The translations under genes and the position numbers were made by a program. Source: Pseudoscleropodium purum (taxonomy: Eukaryota > Streptophyta > Bryopsida > Hypnales > Brachytheciaceae). Taken from it: 64,000 bases of DNA. The notes beneath the pieces were generated by a model. The model was not told the origin of the DNA and made no database searches. It worked only from the letters and a program-made list of their open reading frames with translations. Where the stretch lies: NCBI GenBank assembly GCA_963969395.1, contig OZ017796.1, forward strand, positions 11,968,501 to 12,032,500, written 5' to 3'. Of this stretch, positions 24,600 through 35,559 are shown piece after piece. Position 1 is the stretch's first letter, and every line of letters begins with the position of its first letter.

Positions 24600-24800
24600 T
24601 TTTTTTTCTTTTTTTCTTTTTTTCTTTTTTTCTTTTTTTCTTTTTTTCTTTTTTTTTTTTGAAAAATAAGAATTCTCTTTATAAAAAAATTGGTCATCTT
24701 CCATAAAAAATTCAAGTATATTGGCCTCATTCTCCAAATGTTATGGCCAAACTAAACTCCGCAATTTAAAGTGTGACGAAAAATAGGAACACCCTTTCTT
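23975..24800 (+). repeat. Dispersed repeat R1, copy 2, with an expanded microsatellite
   Basis: It aligns with 795-1505 throughout. The copies agree up to GAA(A)TTTAATTATA; copy 1 then has a short A/T run, while this copy has more than 120 bp of simple sequence (separate entry). They agree again from GAAAAATAA(A/G)AATTCTCTTTAT to AAACTAAACT. No coding frame survives; the frames reported across the simple sequence are Tyr/Ile or Lys/Phe homopolymer artefacts. Confidence 0.75.
24531..24660. repeat. (AT)26 microsatellite followed by a T-rich TTTTTTTC tract
   Basis: The AT run occupies 24531-24582 (26 units), then T runs punctuated by C every eight bases (TTTTTTTC, about six units) up to 24660. 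It arose within repeat R1, as the aligned copy at 1340-1375 lacks it. Length calls in such a tract are prone to assembly error. Confidence 0.9.
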
Positions 24801-26939
24801 TTAACTACCCTCTAGGCAAGCCAAATGCTTTATCAAATATTTAAGTTTAGTCAATTTATCTTGTGCATGCTTCTATAATATAATCAAAATATCAAGAAAA
24901 TAGACATTTTAATGTTTGATTTTTAGAAAAAAGTAGAAAACTTTAAAAACTTTAAATTAAGAACATCTATGAATTTTTCCTTATTTGAAGGTGTTCTTTT
25001 TCAATAATTTTCATCTTTAGGAAAAGAAATATATTCTTTATACTCACACAAAATTAGTGCACTTTGAGCACATGTGGAAGGTGAGCAATTTTCTATTTTT
25101 AGAAAATTACTTTGTAGACTTGTGTAACTTTAATAAAAATTCTTATATTCCAAATTTCAACTTCAAATTTTCATTCTTTAGTCAAAAGTAATACCACCCT
25201 ACCCACCCCCAAATGGTTGAAGTAGACATCCAATCAAGGTCTCTTTAAGAATAAGAAACTATTTTTTTGAAAATGCAAAAACTTACTAAATGTCTAAAAC
25301 AACCAGTCTACCACATGTACTTTCATTTCAAATTTCATGTAGAACTAACATATGATGCAAAAATTATGAGAAAAAGCACTTGTCCTAAGACAAGGGGACA
25401 AGAAAAAAGACAAGTATTTTTTGCAGTAACCCATTTGTTGGGTTCCTTTATTAGTTCTTTGTGTTTTTTTATCTTTTGCTAATTTGGCTACTATTCTAAT
25501 TACCTAACTTAGTTGATAATTGTGCATGGAAGCTAATTCACAATGAGTTTGTAAAACAAATTGAATTGGTATGCATGACATGAAGTTTGAGTTTTGCTCA
25601 TGATTAATTTGAAGAAACTTGACCTTCAGCAAGTGCTATGTGGCTGTAACTCAACTTGTTAAGACAACCATTTGAGTGAATAATATTCTATCAATAGAGA
25701 CCAATTACAAATCATATTGTGCCTTTATATAAGACTAATTGAGATTCAAGACAAAAACTTGAAATTATTTTATTTATTTATTTTTCCTCGTAGATTATAA
25801 TTTTATCAACATTGAAAGATTTGATTCATTCCATTTGGATTAGTGATGTCAAAGTTATGGAGCTTTCATTGTTTAGCAAGCAATCATAGAAACTTCTTAA
25901 GAAAATAATGTATTGAATTTGTTTTCAAACTCTAGTCTACAATCCTAAAGAAATGTGATAAGGTTACCTCTAAATGCTTATTGCAGGGTCTTTTTGGATT
26001 TAAAAACATTATTACTTTTGAAATGTTATAGGTCTAAATGTCATTAAGGTGTAGAAATCTCAAGCATAAAATCTTGTAGTTTATGTCTTGTAAATGATAT
26101 GAATCAAATTTGGAGTCATTTGGCCATATAAATTGCAAGACTAAAATGTTTTAGTGTTGAAAAAAGATGCTAAATTTTTTGTAGCAATACATTTAAAGGT
26201 AGAATTTGATTTCTAAACTTGATCAAATGAAAAAAATTTAAACTATAAAGTGCTTCAAAACCAAAATACAAAGACATTGGTGAAAGAAAATATCATTCAA
26301 TTGACTCATTATATCTACAAAATAGCCTCAAAATGTCTAAACATAGCAAAAAATACATCTAAGCTTGAACCTCCCTCTATTAAAATGCTTCTTAGTCACT
26401 CAAAAGAATTTATATGAAATTTTAACCACACAAACTAGACAAGTATCAAGTATGCACAACTTTCCAAAAATATTATTGAAAATGGAAACTTTATGAAGAA
26501 AAAAGAAACCAACAAAGTTCACCATAATCCGATAACATTTGGATTTTGAACTTCAATTTACTCCCAAACATTCAAAACACCTTGGATTGCTATGAAAATT
26601 TTAGTAAAATAACTAAAATTTATAAGGAACATAACCAAAATTTTTTTTATTGAAAACAAACATTGAATTAAGGAGATACAAGCTCCTAAAGTTGAAGTTG
26701 GAGCCATCAAAATGCAATTTGGTGAACTTAAATTGAACCTGTAAACATCAAATGGCTTTCAAAAAATTAAAACATCTTATATTAATCTGAAAATTTTATC
26801 ACATAAATTAGAAGAGAAAGAGAGAACACAAATTTTCCAACAAGTTTTATTGAATTTGGACAATCAATGCAAAAGTTTTAGCACTTTGGATTGGATTTTT
26901 GAACTACAGAAGGATACTTTTGGCTCCTTGGGGTGCTTA
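24801..26939. other. A+T-rich stretch without a gene
   Basis: No frame has a recognisable motif. The 71-codon plus frame at 25267-25482 has no domain and biased composition. A block at about 25820-25910 (GATTTGATTCATTCCATTTG..., AGTTATGGAGCTTTCATTGTTTAG) recurs near 34095-34150 and inverted near 16130-16280. Nothing else is seen. Confidence 0.45.
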
Positions 26940-27419
26940 GGAATTAAGTTTGCATACATGCTGGAACAATCTCATTGTTGGAATTAGTATATTTCAAATC
27001 CATTTCAAAGCTATAGATGATTTTGTTTGTCCTTCAATCTTATACATATTTTTGCTTAACAATTTTTAAAAGACTAAAAGTCATTTTTTTTTCTTAAACT
27101 TTTTATTTTAGACTTTCAACTCAAATCTTTGATACAAATTATTTTAAAATCAAAATTTTTAGTACAAAAATTTTAAGCTCCAAAGATGAAAAATCAAATA
27201 ATATAGTTATAAAACTCTATACTCTAAAAAATTGTTTTTTTAGTTCAAGTGCAAATATTTTGAAATCCATGTGGTTAAAGTTTTTGAAAATTTCTTCCAC
27301 ACATTCCTTAGACTAGTCTTGTGCAAGATCTTGCAGTTAAATATGCAAAAAATTAAAGAACTAAAAATTAAAAAATGATTTTGCTCTTTGCAATGGAAAG
27401 GGCAATAATGAGTGGCATT
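26940..27419 (+). repeat. Dispersed repeat R5, copy 1, cut by a CACTA insertion
   Basis: It aligns with 34240-34700. Shared features include TTGGAATTAGT.T.TTT, TACAAATTATTTT, GTTTTTGAAA(A)TTTCTTCCAC and ACTAGTCT.GTGCAAGAT. The 3' end runs into the GGCAATAATGAGTGGCATT block typical of the AACCCCTA family's terminus. At 27419/27420 it is interrupted by the CACTA element and resumes at 28433. Confidence 0.6.
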
Positions 27420-28432
27420 CACTAGAAGAAAAACTTGCACACTACAACTAAATGCAATGCAACTATGTGTCCTATACAACTGTCTTGCAACTATAGTCCT
27501 CTATATTTGCACCCAATTTTGACATGAACAAAATTATACGTTATTGTAGTTGCAAAGTAGTTGCAAAGTGAAGTTTAGGATTACATGGATGTATGAGAAG
27601 AATTGATGTGAGGTATTCAACATTCAATATTTGTTACAATTGTCGATGTGGACAACTTTCTGTTTTGTAGAGTCTAGTTAGTCAAACTATAGTTGCATAG
27701 AATCTAAATTCAACTGCACTTCAACTAGAATTCAACGCAAAAGCAGCTAGAATTAAACTAGAAAAGAACTAGACTACAACTCAAAAGCAACTAGACTACA
27801 ACTAGAATTAAACTAGAAAATAATTACAATTGTCCCACATCAATTGTCAAGAGTACTATTAGGTTGGACATATAAAAATTGTAAGTTATAGTATTCTTAC
27901 ATAATGAATTATAATTATGGAATTCTAATATTTTTACATTTTGTAGACTTCTATAATTTGTAGATTTTTGCACTCTATAGAAATCACCAAGTTTTTAAAG
28001 TCTAAAAAATTTTAAAACTTGTGGAAATTGTAAAGTTTTGTAAATTGATGAAATCTATTTAATATCAATATTTGGATTTGATAATCTAAAAAAGAAGTTA
28101 GATTTGAAATTTTGATATCTACAAATCATTGAGATTAAAACCTCAAAATCTACAAATCTACAAATCATAGATAAATTGTAAATGAGTTGCAAACAAGTTG
28201 CAAATCAATTGTAAACAAGTTGCACATGAGTTGCACTTAAACAAGTTCCACATCAACAACCACACTAGAAGAGTTCATTGATGAAGTCCTTGGCATGTTG
28301 TCAACAATGCAACTGATGTGACTTGTCTACTGCAACTACGGGTTCCAAATCATCACCCAGTTGCAAACGTCCAATGCAACTATAAAACCAATTGCATATT
28401 GTAGTCGCAAAATCCTTTTTTTTCTTGTAGTG
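27420..28432. mobile_element. CACTA-type non-autonomous element B, 1013 bp, with ATT target duplication
   Basis: It begins CACTAGAAGAAAAA and ends with the inverse of CACTACAAGAAAAAAAA. ATT lies on both sides (27417-27419 and 28433-28435). Subterminal GTTGCAA / TTGCAACT words recur in both halves. The body aligns with element A (20982-22980), including AAGTTTAGGATTACA, TTACAATTGTCGATGTGGAC and AGAGTACTATTAGGTTGGAC. No transposase frame. It cuts through an older repeat (R5/AACCCCTA terminus). Confidence 0.9.
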
Positions 28433-28529
28433 ATTTGACCCCCCTAAAAGACCTTATGACTATGCTTATGTGGATATACTATAAGGGTTAATCCATTATC
28501 GATGCTGAGGATATTTTCTAGTTGATGAA

Positions 28530-28670
28530 TGACAAAGGATCTCTCCATGTAGTACAAAAGTGCAACTATTTACCTTCAAATTTTGTATAAAAAGGAAGAG
28601 TCATTTATAGTATTTTGACTTCCAAGGAATGCTTTTGCATTTTTTAAGCCAACAATTCATATTTTACCAA
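28530..28670 (-). repeat. Inverted relative of repeat R2
   Basis: ATTTATAGTATTTTGACTTC followed by CAAGGAATGCTTTTGCATTT is the reverse complement, with changes, of the R2 block at about 10770-10830. Old and gene-free. The flanks 28436-29317 show no gene. Confidence 0.5.
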
Positions 28671-29317
28671 AACAAATGATTTTCACAATGACCAGCTCAT
28701 TTTTTAAGGATTAGAGTGAAGAAAAATATCAATTATACACTAGTAAATTTTTTACCCTATGGTACTATATAGTAGATGACTCTAATTTAGACCCTCTTCT
28801 TCAAACCATCCCATAGATGGTTTCAAAAGCAATAGTCAGAAGATGTGAGTTTGAATGCTCATAATGTTAGAGCATTAATGAGATTTGTTCATACTTCTTT
28901 AATAGATGGAATAAGAGTAGGGGAGGGTCCATTTCAAAGCCAAAGTGTATCTACTTAATTTTTTTAAATGGGAATTGATTGCCCAATTGCCTTCTTACAC
29001 ATGTTAAAAGAATGTAAGGTTCATTTAAGTTTAGCAAGGGTCACATTTAGAAACCTTGTATATTACTTTTTGAATGCCTCATCGCTTGTTTTTAGTCTAG
29101 CCATATCTTTTTTCAAACTATGCATGTGTGAGTTTTGCAAGGCCTAGGATTACAAATAGGTACCTACTACATAATTCTTTGGAAATTTATAAGTAATTCA
29201 TAAATGCTCGAAAAAATATGAAATCACTTGTGTTAGATTCCACATCAATTTTTCTTAGAGGAAAAAATAAGGGAAAAAAATTAGGGGCATCTAAAGTTGC
29301 TTCACACATGGGCCCAA

Positions 29318-29483
29318 GGTTGAGAGTCCGTTGGCCTTTACCAATCAAATTTCAAAAACCCCCGACTTTGGCCTCTCGACCCTTCACACAAAGCAGTACA
29401 ATCCAAAGTCCGTCGCCCTCCAAAGTGCCTACATGGGAGCCCAAGCTCCTATATGGCAATGGTCTCACGACGGACTCTCAACC
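29318..29483. repeat. Short inverted-repeat unit with perfect 14-bp ends
   Basis: GGTTGAGAGTCCGT (29318-29331) is matched by its exact inverse at 29470-29483. The enclosed 166 bp are richer in C than the flanks and contain further AAAGTCCGTCGCC / GACTTTGGCC words. It could be a very small MITE; no target duplication is convincing. The frames of 78 and 95 codons crossing it have no motif. Confidence 0.5.
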
Positions 29484-29867
29484 AAAGTGGCGACTCAAAC
29501 TTTGATCAAGAGTCCGTCAAATTGCCCATTTATTGCCCAATTCTTTGGACTCTTGCCCAAAGTTTGACCATGAACTCCCACACCCTCACAACTTGATCCA
29601 CCCGTGTGTGAATCGCCCCTAAAACCCATCTTAAAGGCCGACCAGCCCTTAAAGTGATGGTTTATGAGCACACTACCTTATATGCAAAGTACATCTGATG
29701 GTACGCTACGTCCGGTACGCACATGGCAATTACAGCAGTGAATGCTGCAGTGGATCATGCCCAGTTGCAGATTGAGATATTTTGTAGGCCACCTAACTGA
29801 AGCTGGTGAAACCACAATACACGAACACCTTATTTTCCACGTGCAGGGCAGGGTGTAAGTTATAAGG

Positions 29868-30087
29868 GCCAGGGAGGATTGACCCCTCTATTTCCCCGCC
29901 AGAGGGTAAATGTCAAAATTTCCCCCTACTTTGTGCCGCTTAAATTTTGAATTTCATCACTACCCTTGGCTAGTTTGGGGTCTCTGATTGCAAATATGAA
30001 TTCCAAATCATATGTGGCAAATAAAAAATTTCAGTGTTTTCTACAAGGGTGAAACTCGGGGCAATAGAGGGGTCAATCCTCCCAGGC
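29868..30087. mobile_element. 220-bp MITE with inverted ends of about 29 bp, inside duplication copy B
   Basis: The left end is GCCAGGGAGGATTGACCCCT continuing CTATTTCCCC; the right end is the inverse of GCCTGGGAGGATTGACCCCT continuing CTATTGCCCC. Copy A of the duplication has no such sequence at the matching place, so it is an insertion (or was lost from A). Flanking words TTATAAGG and CATTAAGG are only partly alike, so the target duplication and superfamily stay open. No coding frame. Confidence 0.75.
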
Positions 30088-31212
30088 TGAGCACACATTA
30101 AGGTGTCGTGAGCTTCGCCGAATATCGTCCCAATCAGGCTATGGCCCACTCAAAGGCTTTATTGACTACAAACGCAGACTTCCAGCAGTTCCGCGCACCT
30201 TCAACTGATGTCGATTGGCAACTGCCTTCCCATTACTCCGAAGTTCAGCTCCAGAAACACCACTCACATATTCGGTCCCTCCATCGTGATAAGCATGGAT
30301 TTGAGGTTCCAGCTGCGTCTGCGAAATTTCACCATTCTAACTTACACGACGATTCGTCTGCCGAAAGATGTGTACTGACAGAGCCGAAAGGAACCGGGAT
30401 GACAAGCACATTCATCGTGTTACACGCTAAGTTTGACCTTCGGAGACCAACTGAAACAGGAAGGAAATTGCACATTCCACGGCCAGTCGGTAATAGGGCA
30501 TATATATATGAAAGCAGTGTCCTACCCGAGTATGAAGCTTGGTAATTGACTACCTTTAGTGTATGGGCCATAGAAGTGTTTTGGAAGCTCAAATTTCTGA
30601 CTTTGCATTCGATTGCTAGGTTCACTAGCTCTCGAAAGGTGTAGACTGCTGAACTGATCGACGTCGCTTTTATGTCATCCTGTAGTTGCTCTGGTACTCC
30701 TGGAATGTCGATTTAATTTGGCTATGGCGATCGAGGTGTCCACGTTGAATTTGTCAGCTTTGATTACTAGCTAGATACATAGTGTCAAGAAATTCATATT
30801 TGTCGCTAGACTAGCACTGAATCCAGGCCACGGTTCACAAGCTGTGTGAAAAACAAATGCGTGCACGAATTTTGCTTTTTCTGAGTTGATTTCTGCAGCT
30901 ATTATTCGACGTTGTCATCTAGCTCCCGGTCTAACAGAAGCAGAGAGTTGTAACTATGCATTGAAACTGCAACACTGCTGTTTCAGTAGATTACAAACAT
31001 ACCAAACTCAAAATTACAGGTTTAGAAATAAGTTGCAGATGAACAAATAAGATTCTGCACACGAATCGACTACTTCCCATACTGACGGCGATTCTGCTTG
31101 CTCTGAGATTTGATATAGGAAGACAATCGAGGGTCGAAGTGAAAGCACATTCATAGAGCTGGCCAGCTAGCTAGCAAGCAACTTCAACCGGGACTTCAAC
31201 AAGTCGACCACC

Positions 31213-31527
31213 ATGCTGCCTCTTCTGGTTGTGGTGATAGGAGTGGTGGCCATAGAAGCGGCGGCAGTTCTGACATCAACAACATTGTGCGCCAGGAAGA
31301 AGAAAGTGAAGCCGTCCAAGAAGCAGAAGAAGGCGACAGTGCACCCGACGAAGAAGAAGGGGAAGAAACGGCGTCACAGGGACGCAGACTTCGGTCCTGC
31401 CATTGAGGCAGCCACGCAAAGCAATTGCTGGGGAGGCTGTCTCGATGGCGGAGGTGGTGGTGATGGCGGGGGTGGTGGTGGAGATGGCGGGGGAGGCGGA
31501 GGGGGTTGTGGTGGGGGAGGTGGATAA
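31213..31527 (+). CDS. Small secreted basic glycine-rich protein, copy B (104 aa)
   Basis: The signal peptide (MLPLLVVVIGVVAIEAAAV) is identical to that of the paralogue at 19841. It is followed by a longer Lys-rich stretch (about residues 28-54, with KPSKKQKKATVHPTKKKG as the extra 18 residues), then GKKRRHRD, DFGPAIEAA, the SNCWGGCLD cysteine motif and a Gly/Asp tail with one Cys. The cationic middle plus glycine-rich tail suits a wall-associated or antimicrobial-type secreted protein, but no characterised family is recognised. The leader carries a partial repeat of ACTTCAAC. The upstream block GAGCTGGCCAGCTAGCTAGC is shared with copy A and is the best candidate for a conserved promoter/5' UTR element. 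The 133-codon frame antisense to it is a mirror of its repeats. Confidence 0.78.
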   Translation: MLPLLVVVIGVVAIEAAAVLTSTTLCARKKKVKPSKKQKKATVHPTKKKGKKRRHRDADFGPAIEAATQSNCWGGCLDGGGGGDGGGGGGDGGGGGGGCGGGGG

Positions 31528-32329
31528 TCAGCAAGTGTAAGTTGGCCTTGGTTGGATTTGCCCCGTTATTTAGTATAGCGGCGAGGTTTTGAGTCATTGG
31601 GTACTGAACTAAAAAAGTGTTAGGAGGTCCTTAAATGAAGCAGGTTCTGAATGTGTCCCCTATCTAGGAACGCGTGACATGCTTCATGAGATATGTATTA
31701 CAGTCATTGATGAGTTGGGTAGGCTTAAGTGAGCCATTTGTGGACTTCTTACCTATATCCCATAATCCTTCTCTTCTTGTATCTTACACAAAGATTGTCC
31801 AAAAAGTGCACATATTGAGGATTAGGTCGATTTGGCAATTTGAATCGGTCCTCAAGTGTTATCTAGTCCGTATATGTGGCTTCTACAATGTTTAGAAAAG
31901 ACATAGCAATAGGTTAGTTATGTATGTAGTGGAATTTCACATAAGAAGAGTAGTGTTTTGAACTATTGGAAGAAGGAAACCCATTCTCATGACTTTGAGT
32001 TACTTCAAGTGATTTTCATTATAAGAATTTTTTTGCGAATCTTGTCTATATTTTAGAGAGGCTTCTAATGCATTCAAGGAAAGATGTATTGTTTTGATAT
32101 TATTTGAATGAGTGATAATTGTTGAAGTTTAAAACTATAATAAGTTCCCAATCATGACTCTAGATTAATCTTGAATATTGCAAATACAAGTTATTGCATG
32201 TACAAATAATAGTATACTTTGATTAAACCTAAAAGTATATCATTTAACTAGTCATGTATTTAGAGGGTGAGTTCTCAACCAATACAGAGGATTTCCTTCC
32301 TTTATAATTTGCATTGCTGAATTTGCTCT

Positions 32330-32910
32330 AAATTAAACAGAAAGCTAAGATTTCAATAAGCCTTATTCATTTAAAAAAAAATTTGTAACATAAAAATTTG
32401 AACTAGGCATGTTAGAGATCACATAGGAAAAGAAAACATGACAATATAACTTATGGATTGAATGATTATAATGTTTGATCATGAGGGCATTAAAACTATA
32501 AAAGTGATTCAAAGTCTTTCAATCCTCTTTTCACAAGTCAAATTTAGGAAATTAGTCACCAAAAAAATATAAGTTAAAAGACATGGCATACATAGTCTCA
32601 ATGAATTTATGGCTTCTCAAAATCTATTCTATAATTCTTTCTCCAAGATCTAGAGTATTTAAGGCTCATTTCTAAAAGCCCTCAACACTAGAAAATCAAG
32701 ATTTGCAATGGACACCCTTGTACAAAATCTTGAATTGAAAAATCATATTAATCATTCACTTTCAAAATAAATTTCTTGATGCTAAAATTAGACTTCATAC
32801 AAAAACATTTAAAAATACAAATTACTAAAAATAAAAACTTGGTAAGTTTTTTTTTAACTTCAAAGTATTGTCTACACCAAAAATTGGTGCCTTTAGCATT
32901 TAGGTGTTAA
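32330..32910 (+). repeat. Dispersed repeat R3, copy 2
   Basis: Partner of 12330-13140. It lacks the inserted palindromic stretch present there, and is followed directly by AACCCCTA element copy 3, whereas at the first locus about 1.35 kb separates the two. No coding frame. Confidence 0.6.
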
Positions 32911-32915
32911 TCTTC

Positions 32916-33833
32916 AACCCCTAAAAGTTCCTTGACTATGTTTTCACCAAAAACTCTCCCAAACTACCATCTCTAATACAAGTAAAAGAATAAAATTCTA
33001 ATCTTAAAACATTTTTGAACACTTTCAACTATACGATCTTGTAGTACCTTGATTTGAAAAGATGTAGAAAAAATTTCAGAAATTTCCACCATATATAATA
33101 ATTGCAAGATATTAATGTTTGAAATGACAAAAGGTATTTTTTTAGCCTTACAAAAAACTGGACAGTGACACTTCACAAGCTCACATTTGTATGAAAAAAT
33201 GTCAAAAAATGTTGCAAGTTGGCTATATGCTTGAAATTTTTCAAATCATTTGGAATTGTACAACATATAGGGAAAATATATCAAGTAGAAAGAAGTAGAA
33301 AATGATTCAAAATACAAAATTGTTAATAATTTAGTTATGAAACAGAAAAATGCCAATTCCAATGGTTGTAATGTTCTGATAATCAATCTACATCCTACAG
33401 TTTTATTTTATTTTCCAAAAATATTGAAAATAGAGTTAAATAAAGAACTTCAAAGTTTATTTTAGAGTAGAGAATCCATAATTGCGTGCAAACTAAAACT
33501 CCTCGTAACTTTCATGTCATTGATCAAAATGGAATGATTCAAAGCTTTCCACATATATATAAATCTAGAGAACCAATTTCAAATTTTTATTTTTGAAAAA
33601 AGTGATTTTTAAAATTTGTGTGGGTTGCCCAAGTTGAGAAACAAACAACATTTTGCATCCTAACTTTTCACTTGTATACTCAAATGAAATGAAATTTAGT
33701 ACTTATGGAAGATATTCCTTGTCCATATTTTGTAAAATAATTTCAACCTAAATTCTAAGTCAAATCTCTGCTTACATGCACTTGCCCAAAAAATTTATGT
33801 TGCCAAAAATACAATGCACGTCCTTTAGGGATT
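32916..33833 (+). mobile_element. AACCCCTA-family element, copy 3
   Basis: It starts AACCCCTAAAAGTTCCTTGA and ends ...TGTTGCCAAAAATACAATGC, then TTTAGGGATT. It is 918 bp, similar to the other copies. Internal anchors are shared with copies 1 and 4 (GTAGAAAATGATTCAAAATAC, CCAATGGTTGTAATGTT, TTTAGAGTAGAGAATCC.TAA). No transposase frame. Confidence 0.65.
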
Positions 33834-34239
33834 AAAGAATCAAGTGTCCTCTAGGAGACATTGCAAAGTTTGGATAGGTTCCTATATTTTCAATCTTTCA
33901 TTGGATTTTTTGAAAATAATTTGAAGATAGAAAAATTAATAATTAGCTTTATAAAGATACAATTTTTATCCCAATTGGGAGCGAAAGTGGTGTCATACTA
34001 AGCTCAAAAATCAATTCACTAGGCAGCCAAAAATAGATCAAAAAAATCTCAAAGTAGTTTTTTTTTTCTATTAGAGAATACTTTTGTCTACTTTTGATTC
34101 ATTCCATTTGGACTAGTGATAAAAGAGTTATGGAAAATCTTGTTTTGAAGGCAAACCAAACATTTTCTTCAAAAAATAACTTACCTAATTCATTTTTTAA
34201 TTGAATTCTTTTAATTTTTTCTAGAAAAGATTCACATGG

Positions 34240-34700
34240 ATTAGTTTGCTTGCTAGACCAATTTCACTATTGCAATTAGTGTGTTTTGATTCTATCTTAG
34301 AACTATTAAAGATTTAGTTTTCATTCTATCTCATACCTACTTTTACATAATAATTTTTTAAAGAATAAAGATGAAGAAATTAATTTTTTTATTTAATTAT
34401 AGACTCTCTACACAATTCTTAAATACAAATTATTTTTATTTCAAAATCTATAGTGCAAAAAATTCAAGTTAAAAAGATTCAAAGTCAAAAAATCTAGTCA
34501 TGAAAGGTGTAAAAAACTTGTTTAGTTCAATTTAAACATAGATATCTTACAATCTATCCAATCAAAGTTTTTGAAATTTCTTCCACACATTATGATATTA
34601 GTCTAGTGCAAGATTTTATTATGATTAAATATGCAATTTTTAAAATTTTTGTATCTTGCAATACAAATGGTAGTTCTAAGTGTTTTTTGATGAAATATAG
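34240..34700 (+). repeat. Dispersed repeat R5, copy 2
   Basis: It aligns with 26940-27419. It ends with AATGGTAGTTCTAAGTG... where copy 1 has AGGGCAATAATGAGTGGC, i.e. the AACCCCTA-family terminus. Together with 33834-34239 it is gene-free. Confidence 0.55.
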
Positions 34701-35310
34701 GCCTTGGTACTCTAGGGGATAAGAATAAAAACTAATGAATCTCATGGCATCAAATTCTAAATTAAACTTTGCCTTGTAGAATTTTTTGATATTGAATCAA
34801 GTATTAAATACTCCCTTTGTTCCAAAATGATCTTTATAATGGACAAAATGTTCATAATTAAGGCTATAAACAACGTTATTTCAACTTGTTTTGAGTTGCA
34901 AATAGAGTTTGGTGCACTCCTAGCTATTGTCCTAAAACTTTGAATTTTTAACCCCTTTTCAAAGTGCAGTTTTGGAATATTGAAAAGCAATTTTGTGAGG
35001 TAATTCAAGGAGCACCAATAGCCACTTAATTGCTCAATGTGAGGTCTTCATTCTTTGGGCCCAAAATTGTGCGAGGTGTCAATTCTATGTTGCTGAATCA
35101 CCTTTATGTTACACATAAAAGTGAAACTTGATTGCTTGCATTGCTTTAGTTATTTCATTTTTCTTCAATTGATGATTGTAATGATGGAAGGAGATCTTCT
35201 ATTGTAGTTCCTTCATGAATTCTTATTGGCTTGTAATAACAACAAAACCTCAAAAAAAGGATTGATTACAATTGTAGTACTGTACATCAATTTGGATTCA
35301 TTACTCAAAC

Positions 35311-35527
35311 CACTATAAGAAACCCACATTTTAGGTGATAAGCCCTCATTTTTTTGAACTCATTTTAGGTGATGTTCAATGCAACAAACCCATGTTTTTA
35401 TATCAACATTGATGTTATGTTGGACACTTTTGTTGATAGAAAAATATGAGTTTGTTGCATTGAACATCACCAAAAATGTGTTAAAAAAAATTAGGGCCCA
35501 TTACCTAAAACATGGATTTTTATAGTG
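35311..35527. mobile_element. 217-bp foldback CACTA MITE with AAC target duplication
   Basis: It begins CACTATAAGAAACCCACATT and ends with the inverse of CACTATAAAAATCCATGTTT. Nearly the whole element is one hairpin, with arms of about 95 bp (GATGTTCAATGCAACAAAC against GTTTGTTGCATTGAACATC). AAC flanks both sides (35308-35310 and 35528-35530). It sits inside the mariner element and is therefore younger. A tandem triplicate at 57125-57381 resembles its arm. Confidence 0.9.
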
Positions 35528-35559
35528 AACAATCAACAGTGTTTAGGCAAAGGATCAAG

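Larger units (their letters stand above)
29689..32035 (+). repeat. Segmental duplication, copy B
   Basis: Direct-orientation partner of 18439-20475, with the same order of landmarks and its own glycine-rich gene. It contains a MITE (29868-30087) absent from copy A and keeps about 130 bp (near 30180-30310) lost from copy A. Similarity fades after the shared CTTCAAGTGATTTT words near 32010-32035. The two ATGs lie 11,372 bp apart. Confidence 0.85.

Noticed and set aside
24509..24737. Several frames of 62-73 codons across the AT/T-rich tract
   Set aside because: They are pure Tyr/Ile, Lys or Phe runs made by simple sequence.
29218..29567. Frames of 95 and 78 codons
   Set aside because: They cross a short inverted-repeat unit, lack motifs and have low-complexity Pro/Ser/Lys composition.
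30108..30545. 145-codon plus-strand frame in duplication copy B
   Set aside because: The matching part of copy A has a deletion of about 130 bp and stops, and there is no motif. More likely upstream non-coding sequence of the glycine-rich gene, though a lost exon cannot be excluded.
31196..31597. 133-codon minus-strand frame
   Set aside because: Antisense mirror of the glycine-rich gene; its Pro/His/Ser pattern simply reads the GGN repeats backwards.
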